The translations under genes were made by a program, and so were the position numbers. The notes under the pieces were generated by a model that was not told the DNA's origin, ran no database searches, and saw nothing but the letters and a program-made list of their open reading frames with translations. From a virus, in IMG/VR virus record IMGVR_UViG_3300047322_000660, positions 1 through 25,921 of that record: a stretch of DNA of 25,921 nt; one strand, 5' to 3'. Below are positions 13,796 through 20,289 of the stretch, one piece after another; position 1 is the stretch's first letter, and each line of letters starts with the position of its first letter.

Positions 13796-14533
13796 ATGAC
13801 TAACACCACACCGGAAAAGAGTACTGCCTCCAGCAAGAAAGAAGGGTTCGCCTCTCACTTCCCGGCCATCCTCGCCGCGGCCTTCGGCGCGCTGCTCGTC
13901 AGCATCCTCAGCAGCTACCTCGGCAAAGCCGGCACCATCATCGGCTTGGTGACCGGCAGCATGCTCTCCGGCTCCGTCACCTGGTGGACGGAACGCGGCA
14001 TCCGCAAGTCGGCGGCCATCGCCAAGGCGAAGCGAGATGCCATCCGCCGGAAGGGACGGCCGCTCAGCGTTGAAGAGACAGCCATCATCGAGAACATCGC
14101 CGCATTCAAAGAGAACCGGCGTGGTATCGGCTGGCGGCGGATCAGCATCTTGTCCGCATTGGCGCTGGTCTTGTCTGTCACCGCCGTCACCGCTGTGGAA
14201 GCGGTCTCCGGTAAGACACTGCACGGCCTTCTCACTAGCACCAACGACAAGGGGTTCAGCGTCGGCCGAGACTACACCCCATCACCTGCGGTAACGAAGA
14301 CCGTGACGGAGATCCCAAGCGCCACTCGCACTGTGGTGATCCCGCCAACCAGCAGCTCGCCGGCTGCCTCACCTGATGCGTCACCTGATGCGTCACCTGA
14401 TGCGACGCCGTCATCGCCGGTGCCCGTCACCAGCGATCCAGCCGTCTCCGAGTCGGCTACGGTGACAGGGTCTCCAGCGGCTCCACTGCCTCAAGCGACG
14501 CCGGCTGAAACGACAACGACGACGGTTCCATAG
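13796..14533 (+). CDS. Membrane protein with Ser/Pro/Thr-rich tail (cassette 3, gene 2)
   Basis: A 245-aa protein. The ATG follows GAGG closely. A hydrophobic region of about residues 22-62 (PAILAAAFGALLVSILSSYL, then GTIIGLVTGSML) forms a membrane hairpin. A basic cytoplasmic loop with a helix follows (KAKRDAIRRKGRPLS). A third segment near residues 117-136 (ISILSALALVLSVTAVTAVE) leads to a tail rich in Ser, Pro, Thr and Ala with SPDA repeats, likely outside the membrane. The N-terminal pattern resembles actinobacterial membrane proteins of unknown function. It may act in superinfection exclusion or lysis control, as moron genes often do, but nothing proves it. Its 3' end overlaps the convergent gene 14457-14804 by 77 nt. 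Confidence 0.78.
   Translation: MTNTTPEKSTASSKKEGFASHFPAILAAAFGALLVSILSSYLGKAGTIIGLVTGSMLSGSVTWWTERGIRKSAAIAKAKRDAIRRKGRPLSVEETAIIENIAAFKENRRGIGWRRISILSALALVLSVTAVTAVEAVSGKTLHGLLTSTNDKGFSVGRDYTPSPAVTKTVTEIPSATRTVVIPPTSSSPAASPDASPDASPDATPSSPVPVTSDPAVSESATVTGSPAAPLPQATPAETTTTTVP
14369..14404 (+). repeat. Three tandem 12-bp units coding SPDA repeats
   Basis: TCACCTGATGCG occurs three times in a row without a mismatch inside the membrane protein gene, giving Ser-Pro-Asp-Ala three times. It is in frame, so copy-number change would alter tail length without a frameshift. Confidence 0.9.
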
Positions 14534-14804
14534 AACTGTCGCCTGACAGGTCTGAGACAGCCTCATAAGCCTTGATCAAGTCAATGGCTGCGTATACCCG
14601 GACGTACCTGCCGCCCTTCCTAGAAGGGCCATGGCGCTTGCCAGCGGGCTGGATGCCAGCCAGCCGGATGAGGCTGCGGATCTGCTCAGGCTTGAGGCCG
14701 CCACCTAGCAGCATCGCCGCATCTCGCGTAGACCAGTAAGAGGGGTCGTCCTGGCTGATGACTGCCAGCCCAGCCGACGTCCAGCCTCGCTTCACTTCAG
14801 TCAA
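14457..14804 (-). CDS. Winged-helix or MerR-like DNA-binding protein
   Basis: A 115-aa protein from TTG 14804, overlapping the previous stop by 8 nt, with GAGAG 9 nt upstream. YWSTRDAAMLLGGGLKPEQI near residue 23 followed by RSLIRLAGIQPAGKRHG is an HTH of the excisionase or MerR-like kind. A basic loop (SRKGGRYVRVYAAIDLIKAY) forms the wing-like part. The tail is Ser- and Glu-rich. It could regulate phage transcription. It is the last gene of a long minus-strand run, and its 3' end lies inside the convergent membrane protein gene. Confidence 0.65.
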   Translation of the reverse strand: MTEVKRGWTSAGLAVISQDDPSYWSTRDAAMLLGGGLKPEQIRSLIRLAGIQPAGKRHGPSRKGGRYVRVYAAIDLIKAYEAVSDLSGDSSMEPSSLSFQPASLEAVEPLETLSP

Positions 14805-15171
14805 AGCCGATTTCTCTCATGATGAGGATGCTGACGTGACCCGTCGTCGAGCCGGAGCCGGCGTCAGTCACTGCACCTGCCAACGTCATAAGTGGTCCTG
14901 ATACATCAGTGCGGAAGCTGATGTCAATCGTACCGTCTGCCAGCTGCCAGCCCGCATGACTGAGTGCGGTTAGCAGGTTCTCCAGCTGGATGAGAAGGAA
15001 CTTGCGTACTCGCTGAGGTGACATGTCACTGATGATGCTGGCAGTCAGCCCGTCGAGCGGCTTCAAGGTGCCGCTGATGCGATACCAGTACCGCTTCCGC
15101 TCCACGTCTTCAACGACGATGTACTCGCCGGCAATCCAGCGGATGCCGGCTTCAGCTGACCGGAGGTCCAC
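14797..15171 (-). CDS. Unknown phage protein
   Basis: A 124-aa protein from GTG 15171 (GGAGG 10 nt upstream), overlapping the previous ORF by 20 nt. It has strand-rich parts (GEYIVVEDVERKRYWYRISG), a helix (PQRVRKFLLIQLENLLTALS) and later strands (GTIDISFRTDVSG, GHVSILIM). No known motif. Translation of the HTH gene downstream is coupled through an 8-nt overlap. Confidence 0.68.
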   Translation of the reverse strand: MDLRSAEAGIRWIAGEYIVVEDVERKRYWYRISGTLKPLDGLTASIISDMSPQRVRKFLLIQLENLLTALSHAGWQLADGTIDISFRTDVSGPLMTLAGAVTDAGSGSTTGHVSILIMREIGFD

Positions 15172-15271
15172 TTAGCCGGTACCTCCACAAACGTGGCTCA
15201 GGCTGAGGCCCAAACGGCACCTCTACAGGTACTGGAGCGATGGGGACCATCTCCGCAAAGGGATCTACCAC
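15152..15271 (-). CDS. Small proline-rich ORF
   Basis: A 39-aa frame from GTG 15271, overlapping the previous stop (GTGGTAG). It reads PFAEMVPIAPVPVEVPFGPQ then PRLWRYRLSGPPVS. Position in a chain of overlapping small genes favours a real gene. The ribosome site is poor, and proline richness could be a composition artefact. Function unknown. Confidence 0.4.
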   Translation of the reverse strand: MVDPFAEMVPIAPVPVEVPFGPQPEPRLWRYRLSGPPVS

Positions 15272-15387
15272 CCCTTGAACATCGCTGTCCCCATCCACAG
15301 GACCGCCCCCATGAAGGCTGCCGTCCCTACTATCGCCACACTGCCTATCAGGCAGAGGATGAACGCCCATACTGGCAGTGTAATCAT
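15265..15387 (-). CDS. Small membrane protein
   Basis: A 40-aa protein whose ATG 15387 directly abuts the upstream stop. ITLPVWAFILCLIGSVAIVG runs into a second hydrophobic stretch (AAFMGAVLWMG), so nearly the whole protein is one or two membrane helices, ending TAMFKGW. Its partner upstream is also a membrane protein. Holin-like size and make-up are possible, but the lysin lies about 2 kb away. Confidence 0.6.
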   Translation of the reverse strand: MITLPVWAFILCLIGSVAIVGTAAFMGAVLWMGTAMFKGW

Positions 15388-15549
15388 CTACGGCAGCGCC
15401 ACTGCCACTACGAGGCACAGGAATCCCGTAGGCGGTACCCAGTCTGGGATCGAGAACCCAGTCGCGACCACCGACATGAACCACAGCGCACCGAACACAA
15501 TCGCCGCGATGATCAAAATCCACCTAAGCAAGCTTCGGTCGAGTGCCAC
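15388..15549 (-). CDS. Small membrane protein
   Basis: A 53-aa protein from GTG 15549, with AAGGAG 5 nt upstream, a strong ribosome site. Two hydrophobic segments are evident: RWILIIAAIVFGALWFMSVV and the C-terminal GFLCLVVAVALP, separated by GFSIPDWVPP. It is followed without a gap by a second small membrane protein gene, so the pair is probably made in fixed ratio. Confidence 0.68.
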   Translation of the reverse strand: MALDRSLLRWILIIAAIVFGALWFMSVVATGFSIPDWVPPTGFLCLVVAVALP

Positions 15550-15551
15550 GG

Positions 15552-15872
15552 CTACTCCTTTCTCACTTCTGCTTCCTTCGCCTCAGCTGAGCACTGCCAG
15601 CCACATGCGGCGTATCCCGCGATATCAAGCCAGCTGTCTCTGCTGTCAGGCGACCAGGTAAGACGGCTAAGCTTAAGCAGGATGAGGATGACCGACACAT
15701 CATGAGGGCGAAGCTCACGCCCACCGGGACCGGAGTAACCGAGCACACTGGCCATTCTCGCCATCTGCTCGAAGTTCTGGCTAGGTGGCCCGTACAAGTT
15801 GTTGCGATCCTGTGTGATGGCGGCCTTCGCCTCATCTAGGATCTCAGCGCGAGCCGCGAACTTGTCGGTCAC
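15552..15872 (-). CDS. DUF6378-like phage protein
   Basis: A 106-aa protein from GTG 15872, chosen because GAGG lies 5 nt upstream. The frame extends to 15938, but that part overlaps the upstream gene. ILDEAKAAITQDRNNLYGPP with QNFEQMARMASVLGY, then PHDVSVILILLKLSRL, and DSRDSWLDIAGYAACGWQC, match the DUF6378 pattern (ITxDRxxxYGxP ... DVxxxLxxLKxxR ... D...D.AGYA) common in phages. The function of the family is not established; the conserved acidic and Arg residues suggest a small helical enzyme-like fold. Confidence 0.85.
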   Translation of the reverse strand: MTDKFAARAEILDEAKAAITQDRNNLYGPPSQNFEQMARMASVLGYSGPGGRELRPHDVSVILILLKLSRLTWSPDSRDSWLDIAGYAACGWQCSAEAKEAEVRKE

Positions 15873-15879
15873 TCGCACC

Positions 15880-16245
15880 TCACTCAAAGATGATCGTTGT
15901 GCCGTACTCCGGGTGCCCATGCACTCGGTAGAAGTCATCCCAGCTCTGCCAGATGGATACGCTCCGGTACTGCGTCAGCCACCTGATTGCGACTGTGCCA
16001 TCACTGAAGATTATTCCCTCATAATCAGGCTCTGAACCAGAGTTGGTAATCCCCTTCTCCGCGTACTCAGCCGGTGGCTGTGGCCGGTAGCCCTTGAACA
16101 GCCGGCCGCGGACCGGGCTGGAGTCACCACCGTCTGAGCACCCGCAGGCGCCTCCGCAGCAGCCTCTCTGCTCCGACAACTCGATGACTTGCCGAGCCTC
16201 CTCGTCAGTGATGTCCCAGCCACCCTTGATGTTACGCTCCGCCAT
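15880..16245 (-). CDS. Unknown protein with Cys-rich insert
   Basis: A 121-aa protein from ATG 16245, overlapping the previous gene by 14 nt. The N-terminal third has a short helix (DEEARQVIELSEQRG) followed by CCGGACGC, a dense Cys cluster. The second half is strand-rich and aromatic (GIIFSDGTVAIRWLTQYRSV, then SWDDFYRVHGHPEYGT). The latter part could be a small binding domain. No family recognised. Confidence 0.68.
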   Translation of the reverse strand: MAERNIKGGWDITDEEARQVIELSEQRGCCGGACGCSDGGDSSPVRGRLFKGYRPQPPAEYAEKGITNSGSEPDYEGIIFSDGTVAIRWLTQYRSVSIWQSWDDFYRVHGHPEYGTTIIFE

Positions 16246-16423
16246 CCTTCATCCTCTCCAGTGCGTGCTCAAGGCACACCGAGTTGCCATTAATAAGGTA
16301 GTAGGCATGCGGAGCCGGGTCACCATACGTCCCACCCGGCACCGGCAGGCCACCAGCGTGGTCTACTGCCTTCAGGCAGTCAACACAGCGAAGAGGCCAG
16401 CCGGTTCCAGGAAGGCCCCACAT
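16232..16423 (-). CDS. Small Cys/His protein
   Basis: A 63-aa protein. ATG 16423 overlaps the previous stop (TAATG). CVDCLKAVDHAGG, then NSVCLEHALERMKDG, give CxxC plus CxxH, a likely zinc-binding small protein. The spacing and tight overlaps show it belongs to the same minus-strand operon. Confidence 0.65.
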   Translation of the reverse strand: MWGLPGTGWPLRCVDCLKAVDHAGGLPVPGGTYGDPAPHAYYLINGNSVCLEHALERMKDGGA

Positions 16424-16683
16424 TACTTGCGGATGAAGTCAGACTCCGAGATGCCCTTGGCGTACGCCGCCAGGCAGGCCCATGAGCAGAGATGAGGCCG
16501 CTTCTTCTCATACTGAGCTGGCGAGTCACTGCTGGTGAAGACGGGACCCAAGCCACTGACCGTCAGCCAGCCAGTGGGTGCGTTGGACGACCCGTAGAAA
16601 AGGCCACCGCTGTCATCACCGTTGATGGTCTCTTCCTTGTTGCAGTTTGTGCATGTGTAGACGTATCTGACCGTCATGCTCAT
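16423..16683 (-). CDS. Zinc-ribbon-like small protein
   Basis: An 86-aa protein from ATG 16683, with GGGAGG 4 nt upstream. The same frame runs to GTG 16752, which overlaps the previous stop by 4 nt (GTGA) and would add 23 residues containing three Cys; both starts are possible. MTVRYVYTCTNCNKEETING holds a first CxxC. LCSWACLAAYAKG near the C-terminus holds a second Cys pair. This is the usual layout of a two-part zinc ribbon. Role unknown. Confidence 0.7.
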   Translation of the reverse strand: MSMTVRYVYTCTNCNKEETINGDDSGGLFYGSSNAPTGWLTVSGLGPVFTSSDSPAQYEKKRPHLCSWACLAAYAKGISESDFIRK

Positions 16684-16748
16684 GCTGCCTCCCTTAGCGA
16701 TAACTGCACAACTCGCGTGACCGCAACTGCCGAAAACATCGCATTGAG

Positions 16749-17390
16749 TCACGCCGCCTCTTCAACCGGCACTCCCACGATGTTATCCTGCCACACTAGC
16801 TCAAACTGGCAGGTGAAGCTGCTGTACTCCATTACTGCTCTCGGCTTCCGCTTCTCCTCATCGAGGCAGTCAGGAGTGATGCAGATGATGAAGCCGCGCA
16901 GCGGGAACATCCGCAGCGTCTTATGCTTGCAGAAGGGGCAGGTAGGCTCACTCTTGCCGGGAAGGCGCGGCAGCCGCTGAGGGAACTCCAGCTCACCCAT
17001 GGTGATCTTAGCCTGACGAAGCCAGCGGTCTAGCTCATTCACCACGTCACAGACGGCGGCGTCACTGGCCGTCTCAGCCAATGACGCCGCCGCCTCTAGA
17101 GCTAGCCTGGTATTACTGTCGCTGCCACCACGCCTCCTGACCGGAAGCTCAGCGATGACCCTGAGTCGCACCTCGATATCTCGAGCGAGCTGGTGAAGGC
17201 TCATGACTGCGAACGCCACCGCTGAGTTCCACGGTGGCTGAGAGTGGCTCACCTTGCCGGTGAACCCGTCGTCTCGCCTAACCGACTTGACTGCGATGAC
17301 GGCTTCCAGCTTGCCAGCCGTCTTAAGGCACTCCACCGACGTGTCAGCAAGGCGCTGCCGCGGTGAGCTCGGGTCTTTGCGGCCTGTCAC
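16749..17390 (-). CDS. Helical protein with C-terminal zinc ribbon, leaderless start
   Basis: A 213-aa protein from GTG 17390. No ribosome site precedes it; instead TATACT ends 7 nt upstream, so transcription should start at or next to the GTG. The N-terminal two thirds are helical (SAVAFAVMSLHQLARDIEVR and LALEAAASLAETASDAAVCD). The C-terminal part has PTCPFCKHKTLRMFPLRGFI followed by CITPDC, a zinc ribbon with two Cys pairs. Such domains in phages often bind nucleic acid or RNA polymerase, but the partner is unknown. Confidence 0.78.
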   Translation of the reverse strand: MTGRKDPSSPRQRLADTSVECLKTAGKLEAVIAVKSVRRDDGFTGKVSHSQPPWNSAVAFAVMSLHQLARDIEVRLRVIAELPVRRRGGSDSNTRLALEAAASLAETASDAAVCDVVNELDRWLRQAKITMGELEFPQRLPRLPGKSEPTCPFCKHKTLRMFPLRGFIICITPDCLDEEKRKPRAVMEYSSFTCQFELVWQDNIVGVPVEEAA

Positions 17391-17397
17391 ATAATGA

Positions 17398-17403
17398 AGT
17401 ATA
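17398..17403 (-). promoter_or_regulatory. -10 box of a leaderless transcript
   Basis: TATACT on the minus strand (17403-17398) is followed by TCATTAT and then the GTG start at 17390, the usual -10 to +1 distance. No good -35 is present. Leaderless transcripts are common in actinobacteria. Confidence 0.55.
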
Positions 17404-17409
17404 CCACAG

Positions 17410-17841
17410 CTAGTACCTGATCACCCGGCAGCTGAATCCCTTAGTACGGGTATCTTCCGGCTTCACCAGTGGCTCGCCTGAGAAGGTCTTCCAGCCTCGC
17501 AGAAGCCTGACAGGCTCACCTCTCCGAGCGATCGCGCAGGCGTACATCTGGCGAGGTGGCGTCATCCGCACCATCGTCTGAGCGATCTGGATCTCCTCCG
17601 ACTCACTGTCGTCAAGCTCACTGACTGCCTCATCAGAAAGATGCACAGCCAGGTCAGCCATCATGTACCACGCTCTCAGCGTCGACCTGGCCCACAATGC
17701 GATGATGATCCCGATGAGTGCGAACAGCACGATGTCGACAGCGGTCAGGCTAGAGCCGAAGATAAGGCCACAGCAGGTAAGTGACAGCCAGATGGGTATT
17801 ACCTGCACCACGAAGAGTGCGATGACCTGGTTTCTCGTCAT
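17410..17841 (-). CDS. Membrane protein with cytosolic C-terminal domain
   Basis: A 143-aa protein. ATG 17841 overlaps the previous stop (ATGA), which decides the start against GTG 17865. Two membrane helices lie at about 6-28 (VIALFVVQVIPIWLSLTCCG) and 33-53 (AVDIVLFALIGIIIALWA). A soluble part follows with an acidic helix (SDEAVSELDDSESEEIQIAQ) and a Cys- and Arg-containing end. It pairs with the membrane protein gene directly upstream. Confidence 0.73.
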   Translation of the reverse strand: MTRNQVIALFVVQVIPIWLSLTCCGLIFGSSLTAVDIVLFALIGIIIALWARSTLRAWYMMADLAVHLSDEAVSELDDSESEEIQIAQTMVRMTPPRQMYACAIARRGEPVRLLRGWKTFSGEPLVKPEDTRTKGFSCRVIRY

Positions 17842-18239
17842 GCTGGTACCGGCGATGGCAGCCACTCTCCCGGCTTAGGCAGGTGGTCACCCGCCTCTCT
17901 CATCTTCTTCAGCATCTTGGCTTTAGCCGCCTTCGCCTTGTCACCAAGCAGCTTCTTGATCTTCTTCTTGGTCTTGGGAGGCCCTTTCCACCCCCAGAGG
18001 ATAAGGATAAGGACGACCCAGCCACCAGTGGCGCAGGCGTCGGCGAAGTCACGCATGAGCAGGTAGCAGACGGCCTGGATGATGTCACCTGCGATGATGA
18101 GAAGATACCCAAGCGACATGATGAGGTCGTCATTTTCACTCAGGCCGTGCCGCCACTTCGTGAAAATGGTGTACCAGATCAGCCCACAGCCAGCCCAGCC
18201 AATGGGATACGCCACCAGTGTGAGGATGCTAGACGCCAC
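17838..18239 (-). CDS. Membrane protein with basic coiled tail
   Basis: A 133-aa protein from GTG 18239, overlapping the dCMP deaminase stop by 11 nt. Three hydrophobic segments (ILTLVAYPIGWAGCGLIWYT, IMSLGYLLIIAGDIIQAVCY, TGGWVVLILILWGW) are followed by a strongly basic helix (KTKKKIKKLLGDKAKAAKAK). The layout suggests a membrane anchor with a cytosolic basic arm that could contact DNA, RNA or acidic lipids. Function not recognised. Confidence 0.73.
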   Translation of the reverse strand: MASSILTLVAYPIGWAGCGLIWYTIFTKWRHGLSENDDLIMSLGYLLIIAGDIIQAVCYLLMRDFADACATGGWVVLILILWGWKGPPKTKKKIKKLLGDKAKAAKAKMLKKMREAGDHLPKPGEWLPSPVPA

Positions 18240-18729
18240 GAGGCGTCACCTCCTCCCAGTGGATGCCGCAGAGGTCGAACATCTCCTTTGCCTGCTCGGG
18301 GTTGCGGTACGAGCCATACGGAGACGCGTACCACACGGCCTGGACCACTCCCGTGTTGCAGATCATCTTGGTGCAGGAGTAGCACGGCACGCTAGAGATA
18401 TAAAAGGTACCGCCCGGCATCCGCGTGGAGTCCGCCTTGGCGATGCAGTTGATCTCCGCGTGGACGGACGGGCAGTCGGTGTACCCGGGCTCACGGTCGG
18501 GCGGGTCCTTGAAGGCACGTGGGCAATAGGCGATGCAGCCGACTTGCTCAAGCTCTTCCGGCCTAGCCATCCGCTGCAAGCTGAAGCCGGTTGGCGGCCC
18601 GGCATACCCGGTCTGCACAATCCGCTGGCTGGTGTCGACTGCCACCGCACCCGCACCTGAGGCACACCACGACCTCGCCGACATGATGACGGCTAGCTGC
18701 AGCCACGTCTCATCCCAGGTCGGCCTCAT
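18229..18729 (-). CDS. dCMP deaminase (cytidine/deoxycytidylate deaminase family)
   Basis: A 166-aa protein that converts dCMP to dUMP, the substrate of thymidylate synthase; zinc-dependent and cytosolic. GAVAVDTSQRIVQTGYAGPP (28-46) is the N-terminal deaminase block. Residues H90, A91, E92 (SVHAEINCI) give the zinc ligand and proton-shuttling Glu. PCYSC (115-119) gives the two Cys ligands. C65, C69 and C86 between these blocks recall the extra zinc site of some phage dCMP deaminases. Length fits the family. ThyX is encoded at 24291 on the other strand, so the phage supplies two consecutive steps to dTMP. It overlaps the membrane protein gene downstream by 11 nt. Confidence 0.93.
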   Translation of the reverse strand: MRPTWDETWLQLAVIMSARSWCASGAGAVAVDTSQRIVQTGYAGPPTGFSLQRMARPEELEQVGCIAYCPRAFKDPPDREPGYTDCPSVHAEINCIAKADSTRMPGGTFYISSVPCYSCTKMICNTGVVQAVWYASPYGSYRNPEQAKEMFDLCGIHWEEVTPRGV

Positions 18730-18735
18730 GGCACG

Positions 18736-19086
18736 TCAGTTCTGAGAGAAGCTGCTAGGTCCATCGATTACCTCGACCGTCATGGGGATGCCCAGCTTTG
18801 ACGCCATGTTGTTGAGCTCGACGAGTACATGCTGGATCATCTGGTGAGGCTGGTCGAAGCCGGCGAAGGCGGCGCCGACCTCCTCACCGACGCCGAGGTC
18901 AGTGTCACCGGGGCTCAGCTGCATGACGAAGACGACGGCCCTGATGTTCGTCTTCTTATCAGTCTCGAGGCTGAACCCGAGATCATTGTAGATGCGGTTG
19001 ATGGCATCCGACGCGACTCGCGTCAGCTTGGTTTTGGGGTCCTCATAAAACCCCGGCTCGATGTCTCTGGAATTTTCGTCCTTCAC
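18736..19086 (-). CDS. Unknown cytosolic protein
   Basis: A 116-aa protein. GTG 19086 is chosen because GGGAAG stands close upstream and a -10 lies at 19115-19110. The open frame to 19230 runs into the neighbouring gene. The protein has a helix (LTRVASDAINRIYNDLG), strands with NIRAVVFVMQLSPGD, and a helical end (QMIQHVLVELNNMASKLGI) before MTVEVIDGPSSF. It reads as a small alpha/beta protein. No family recognised. It sits 6 nt before the dCMP deaminase gene and is likely cotranscribed with it. Confidence 0.68.
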   Translation of the reverse strand: MKDENSRDIEPGFYEDPKTKLTRVASDAINRIYNDLGFSLETDKKTNIRAVVFVMQLSPGDTDLGVGEEVGAAFAGFDQPHQMIQHVLVELNNMASKLGIPMTVEVIDGPSSFSQN

Positions 19087-19115
19087 GTCTTCCCTTCCCT
19101 TGCCAAGCGAGTTTA
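19086..19115 (-). promoter_or_regulatory. Promoter and purine leader for the dCMP deaminase unit
   Basis: TAAACT on the minus strand (19115-19110) is followed by CGCTTGGC and AAGGGAAGGGAAGAC, the same -10 plus purine-leader arrangement as the plus-strand units. The GTG of the next gene follows at once. GACTGA at the -35 position is poor. Confidence 0.5.
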
Positions 19116-19132
19116 CCGGGCTTCCTAGCCTA

Positions 19133-19522
19133 TCAGTCGTCAGCGGCGTCATCCCCGTACACCCGGCTGACCGTCGCCGCGGCATAGCTGCTGCTCGTCC
19201 TGACGAACTGGCGCTTCCAGTCCCAGTCATCCATGACGTATGACTGGAAGTCGTACTCCGACAACGTGAAGTAGTCGCGAGTGTGCATCTCCACCATGGC
19301 GATGATGCGGTCGTAATCCTTGGTGTGGTCCTGCGGCATCGCCAGTGAGATTTTGATGTCCGGCAGCCGGCCTGCCTTCAGCGCGGCAGTCTTCTCCTCG
19401 AGCCGAGCCAGGGCCTCAACGCGCCAGCCCTCCAGCGCCGCATCGAAGACGGTGCGGTGATTCTCTCGGTTCTCCCTGAGCTTAGTGAGCAGCTCAGCCT
19501 TGTTGACGGTGATCTCTTGCAT
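19133..19522 (-). CDS. Conserved-looking helical phage protein
   Basis: A 129-aa protein from ATG 19522, with AGAGG 7 nt upstream; GTG 19525 is an alternative. The start shares a base with the upstream stop (TGATG). It opens QEITVNKAELLTKLRENREN, a pattern I associate with a small protein widespread in actinophages, where a helix-rich domain (TVFDAALEGWRVEALARLEE) is followed by PQDHTKDYDRIIAMVEMHTR and an acidic aromatic stretch (MDDWDWKRQF). Function unknown; the family idea is from memory. Confidence 0.75.
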   Translation of the reverse strand: MQEITVNKAELLTKLRENRENHRTVFDAALEGWRVEALARLEEKTAALKAGRLPDIKISLAMPQDHTKDYDRIIAMVEMHTRDYFTLSEYDFQSYVMDDWDWKRQFVRTSSSYAAATVSRVYGDDAADD

Positions 19523-19845
19523 CACGGTTCCTCTCCGAACCTGATGGGCTTGACGACACCCGTCTCAGCCCAGGTCTTGTAGACATCCGGCATGTTCTCA
19601 AGGATGGCAGCCCTGATCTCGTCGTCCGCCATCGCACACCCGGCGCAGATCTTGATGCTGCCACGCATCCTGATGATATCCGGCATCTCCTGTGCGGCAT
19701 CAAACCAGACGAGGCAGCCACACCAGGCGCAAGGAGCCTTCTCGGACGTCTTGACAACGGCGTAGTGTGGCATGCCAACCGGCGCGCAGAACCGCAGCGC
19801 CGGCCTGCTGTCCTCAGCTAGAGCGGCCCACTCACTTTTACCCAC
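19522..19845 (-). CDS. Zinc-finger-like small protein
   Basis: A 107-aa protein from GTG 19845, overlapping the previous gene by 8 nt. APCAWCGCLVWFDAAQEMPD gives CxxCxC, and KICAGCAMADDEI gives a second CxxC, so a treble-clef or zinc ribbon is likely. The C-terminus is acidic and helical (EIRAAILENMPDVYKTW). Function unknown. Confidence 0.7.
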   Translation of the reverse strand: MGKSEWAALAEDSRPALRFCAPVGMPHYAVVKTSEKAPCAWCGCLVWFDAAQEMPDIIRMRGSIKICAGCAMADDEIRAAILENMPDVYKTWAETGVVKPIRFGEEP

Positions 19846-20161
19846 TGCAGTCTTGCTCCTCTCGCTCTTGCTGCTCTAGCTCAGCTATCTCGCCGATCAG
19901 CCACGACATCCTGACATGCCGGTGCGCTCGTTTGAATGCGGCCCACCACGATATCGCGGACCCCGACTCACCACACCGGCACTCCCACCACCAGCGGTGC
20001 CTAGGTCGGTACACTCTCGCCTTGCATATCTCTGCGCCCAGTGGGCTTCCTGGTGGCTGCTCCACGTGATGCACCAGGCGGATCCGGTTGCCGTGATACC
20101 AGCTCCTGATCCGCTCACCTGATCCCATCAGAGCCTTGACAGTCATCACTTTCCCATCCAT
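19838..20161 (-). CDS. Unknown Trp/Arg-rich small protein
   Basis: A 107-aa protein from ATG 20161, the middle of three overlapping ATGs in ATGGATGGATGG; AGGA lies 7 nt upstream. RHRWWWECRCGESGSAISWW is a short CxC-containing aromatic stretch. It is followed by a His/Arg segment (FKRAHRHVRMS) and an acidic helix (EIAELEQQEREEQD). It is the first gene of the long minus-strand run. Confidence 0.65.
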   Translation of the reverse strand: MDGKVMTVKALMGSGERIRSWYHGNRIRLVHHVEQPPGSPLGAEICKARVYRPRHRWWWECRCGESGSAISWWAAFKRAHRHVRMSWLIGEIAELEQQEREEQDCSG

Positions 20162-20180
20162 CCATCTGTCCTGCCCTGAC

Positions 20181-20186
20181 TATATA
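20181..20186 (-). promoter_or_regulatory. Possible -10 of the minus-strand run
   Basis: TATATA (within TTATATAGTC on the minus strand) stands 19 nt before the ATG at 20161, with GTCAGGGCAGGA between. No -35 is evident. It lies back to back with the plus-strand promoter at 20224. Confidence 0.4.
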
Positions 20187-20223
20187 ACAGTCACTGCCCC
20201 TGGTGGCCTCGATCACGCATGTG

Positions 20224-20252
20224 TTTACAAACGGCCGTGGGTGTGGTAGATT
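20224..20252 (+). promoter_or_regulatory. Sigma-70-type promoter TTTACA-N17-TAGATT
   Basis: TTTACA at 20224-20229 and TAGATT at 20247-20252 are separated by exactly 17 nt, within GTGTTTACA. A purine leader AAAGGGAAGGGAAGGGAGG follows. The same design recurs at 21458. Confidence 0.75.
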
Positions 20253-20289
20253 TCAGAGAAAGGGAAGGGAAGGGAGGCTAGGATCAGCC

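Noticed and set aside
14369-14404. Three 12-bp repeats as a CRISPR-like or regulatory array
   Set aside because: They are contiguous, in frame and encode Ser-Pro-Asp-Ala in a low-complexity tail, so they are coding repeats.
20203-20289. Earlier start for the first membrane protein on the right
   Set aside because: It would include the TTTACA-N17-TAGATT promoter and purine leader; ATG 20290 has a ribosome site and begins the protein cleanly.
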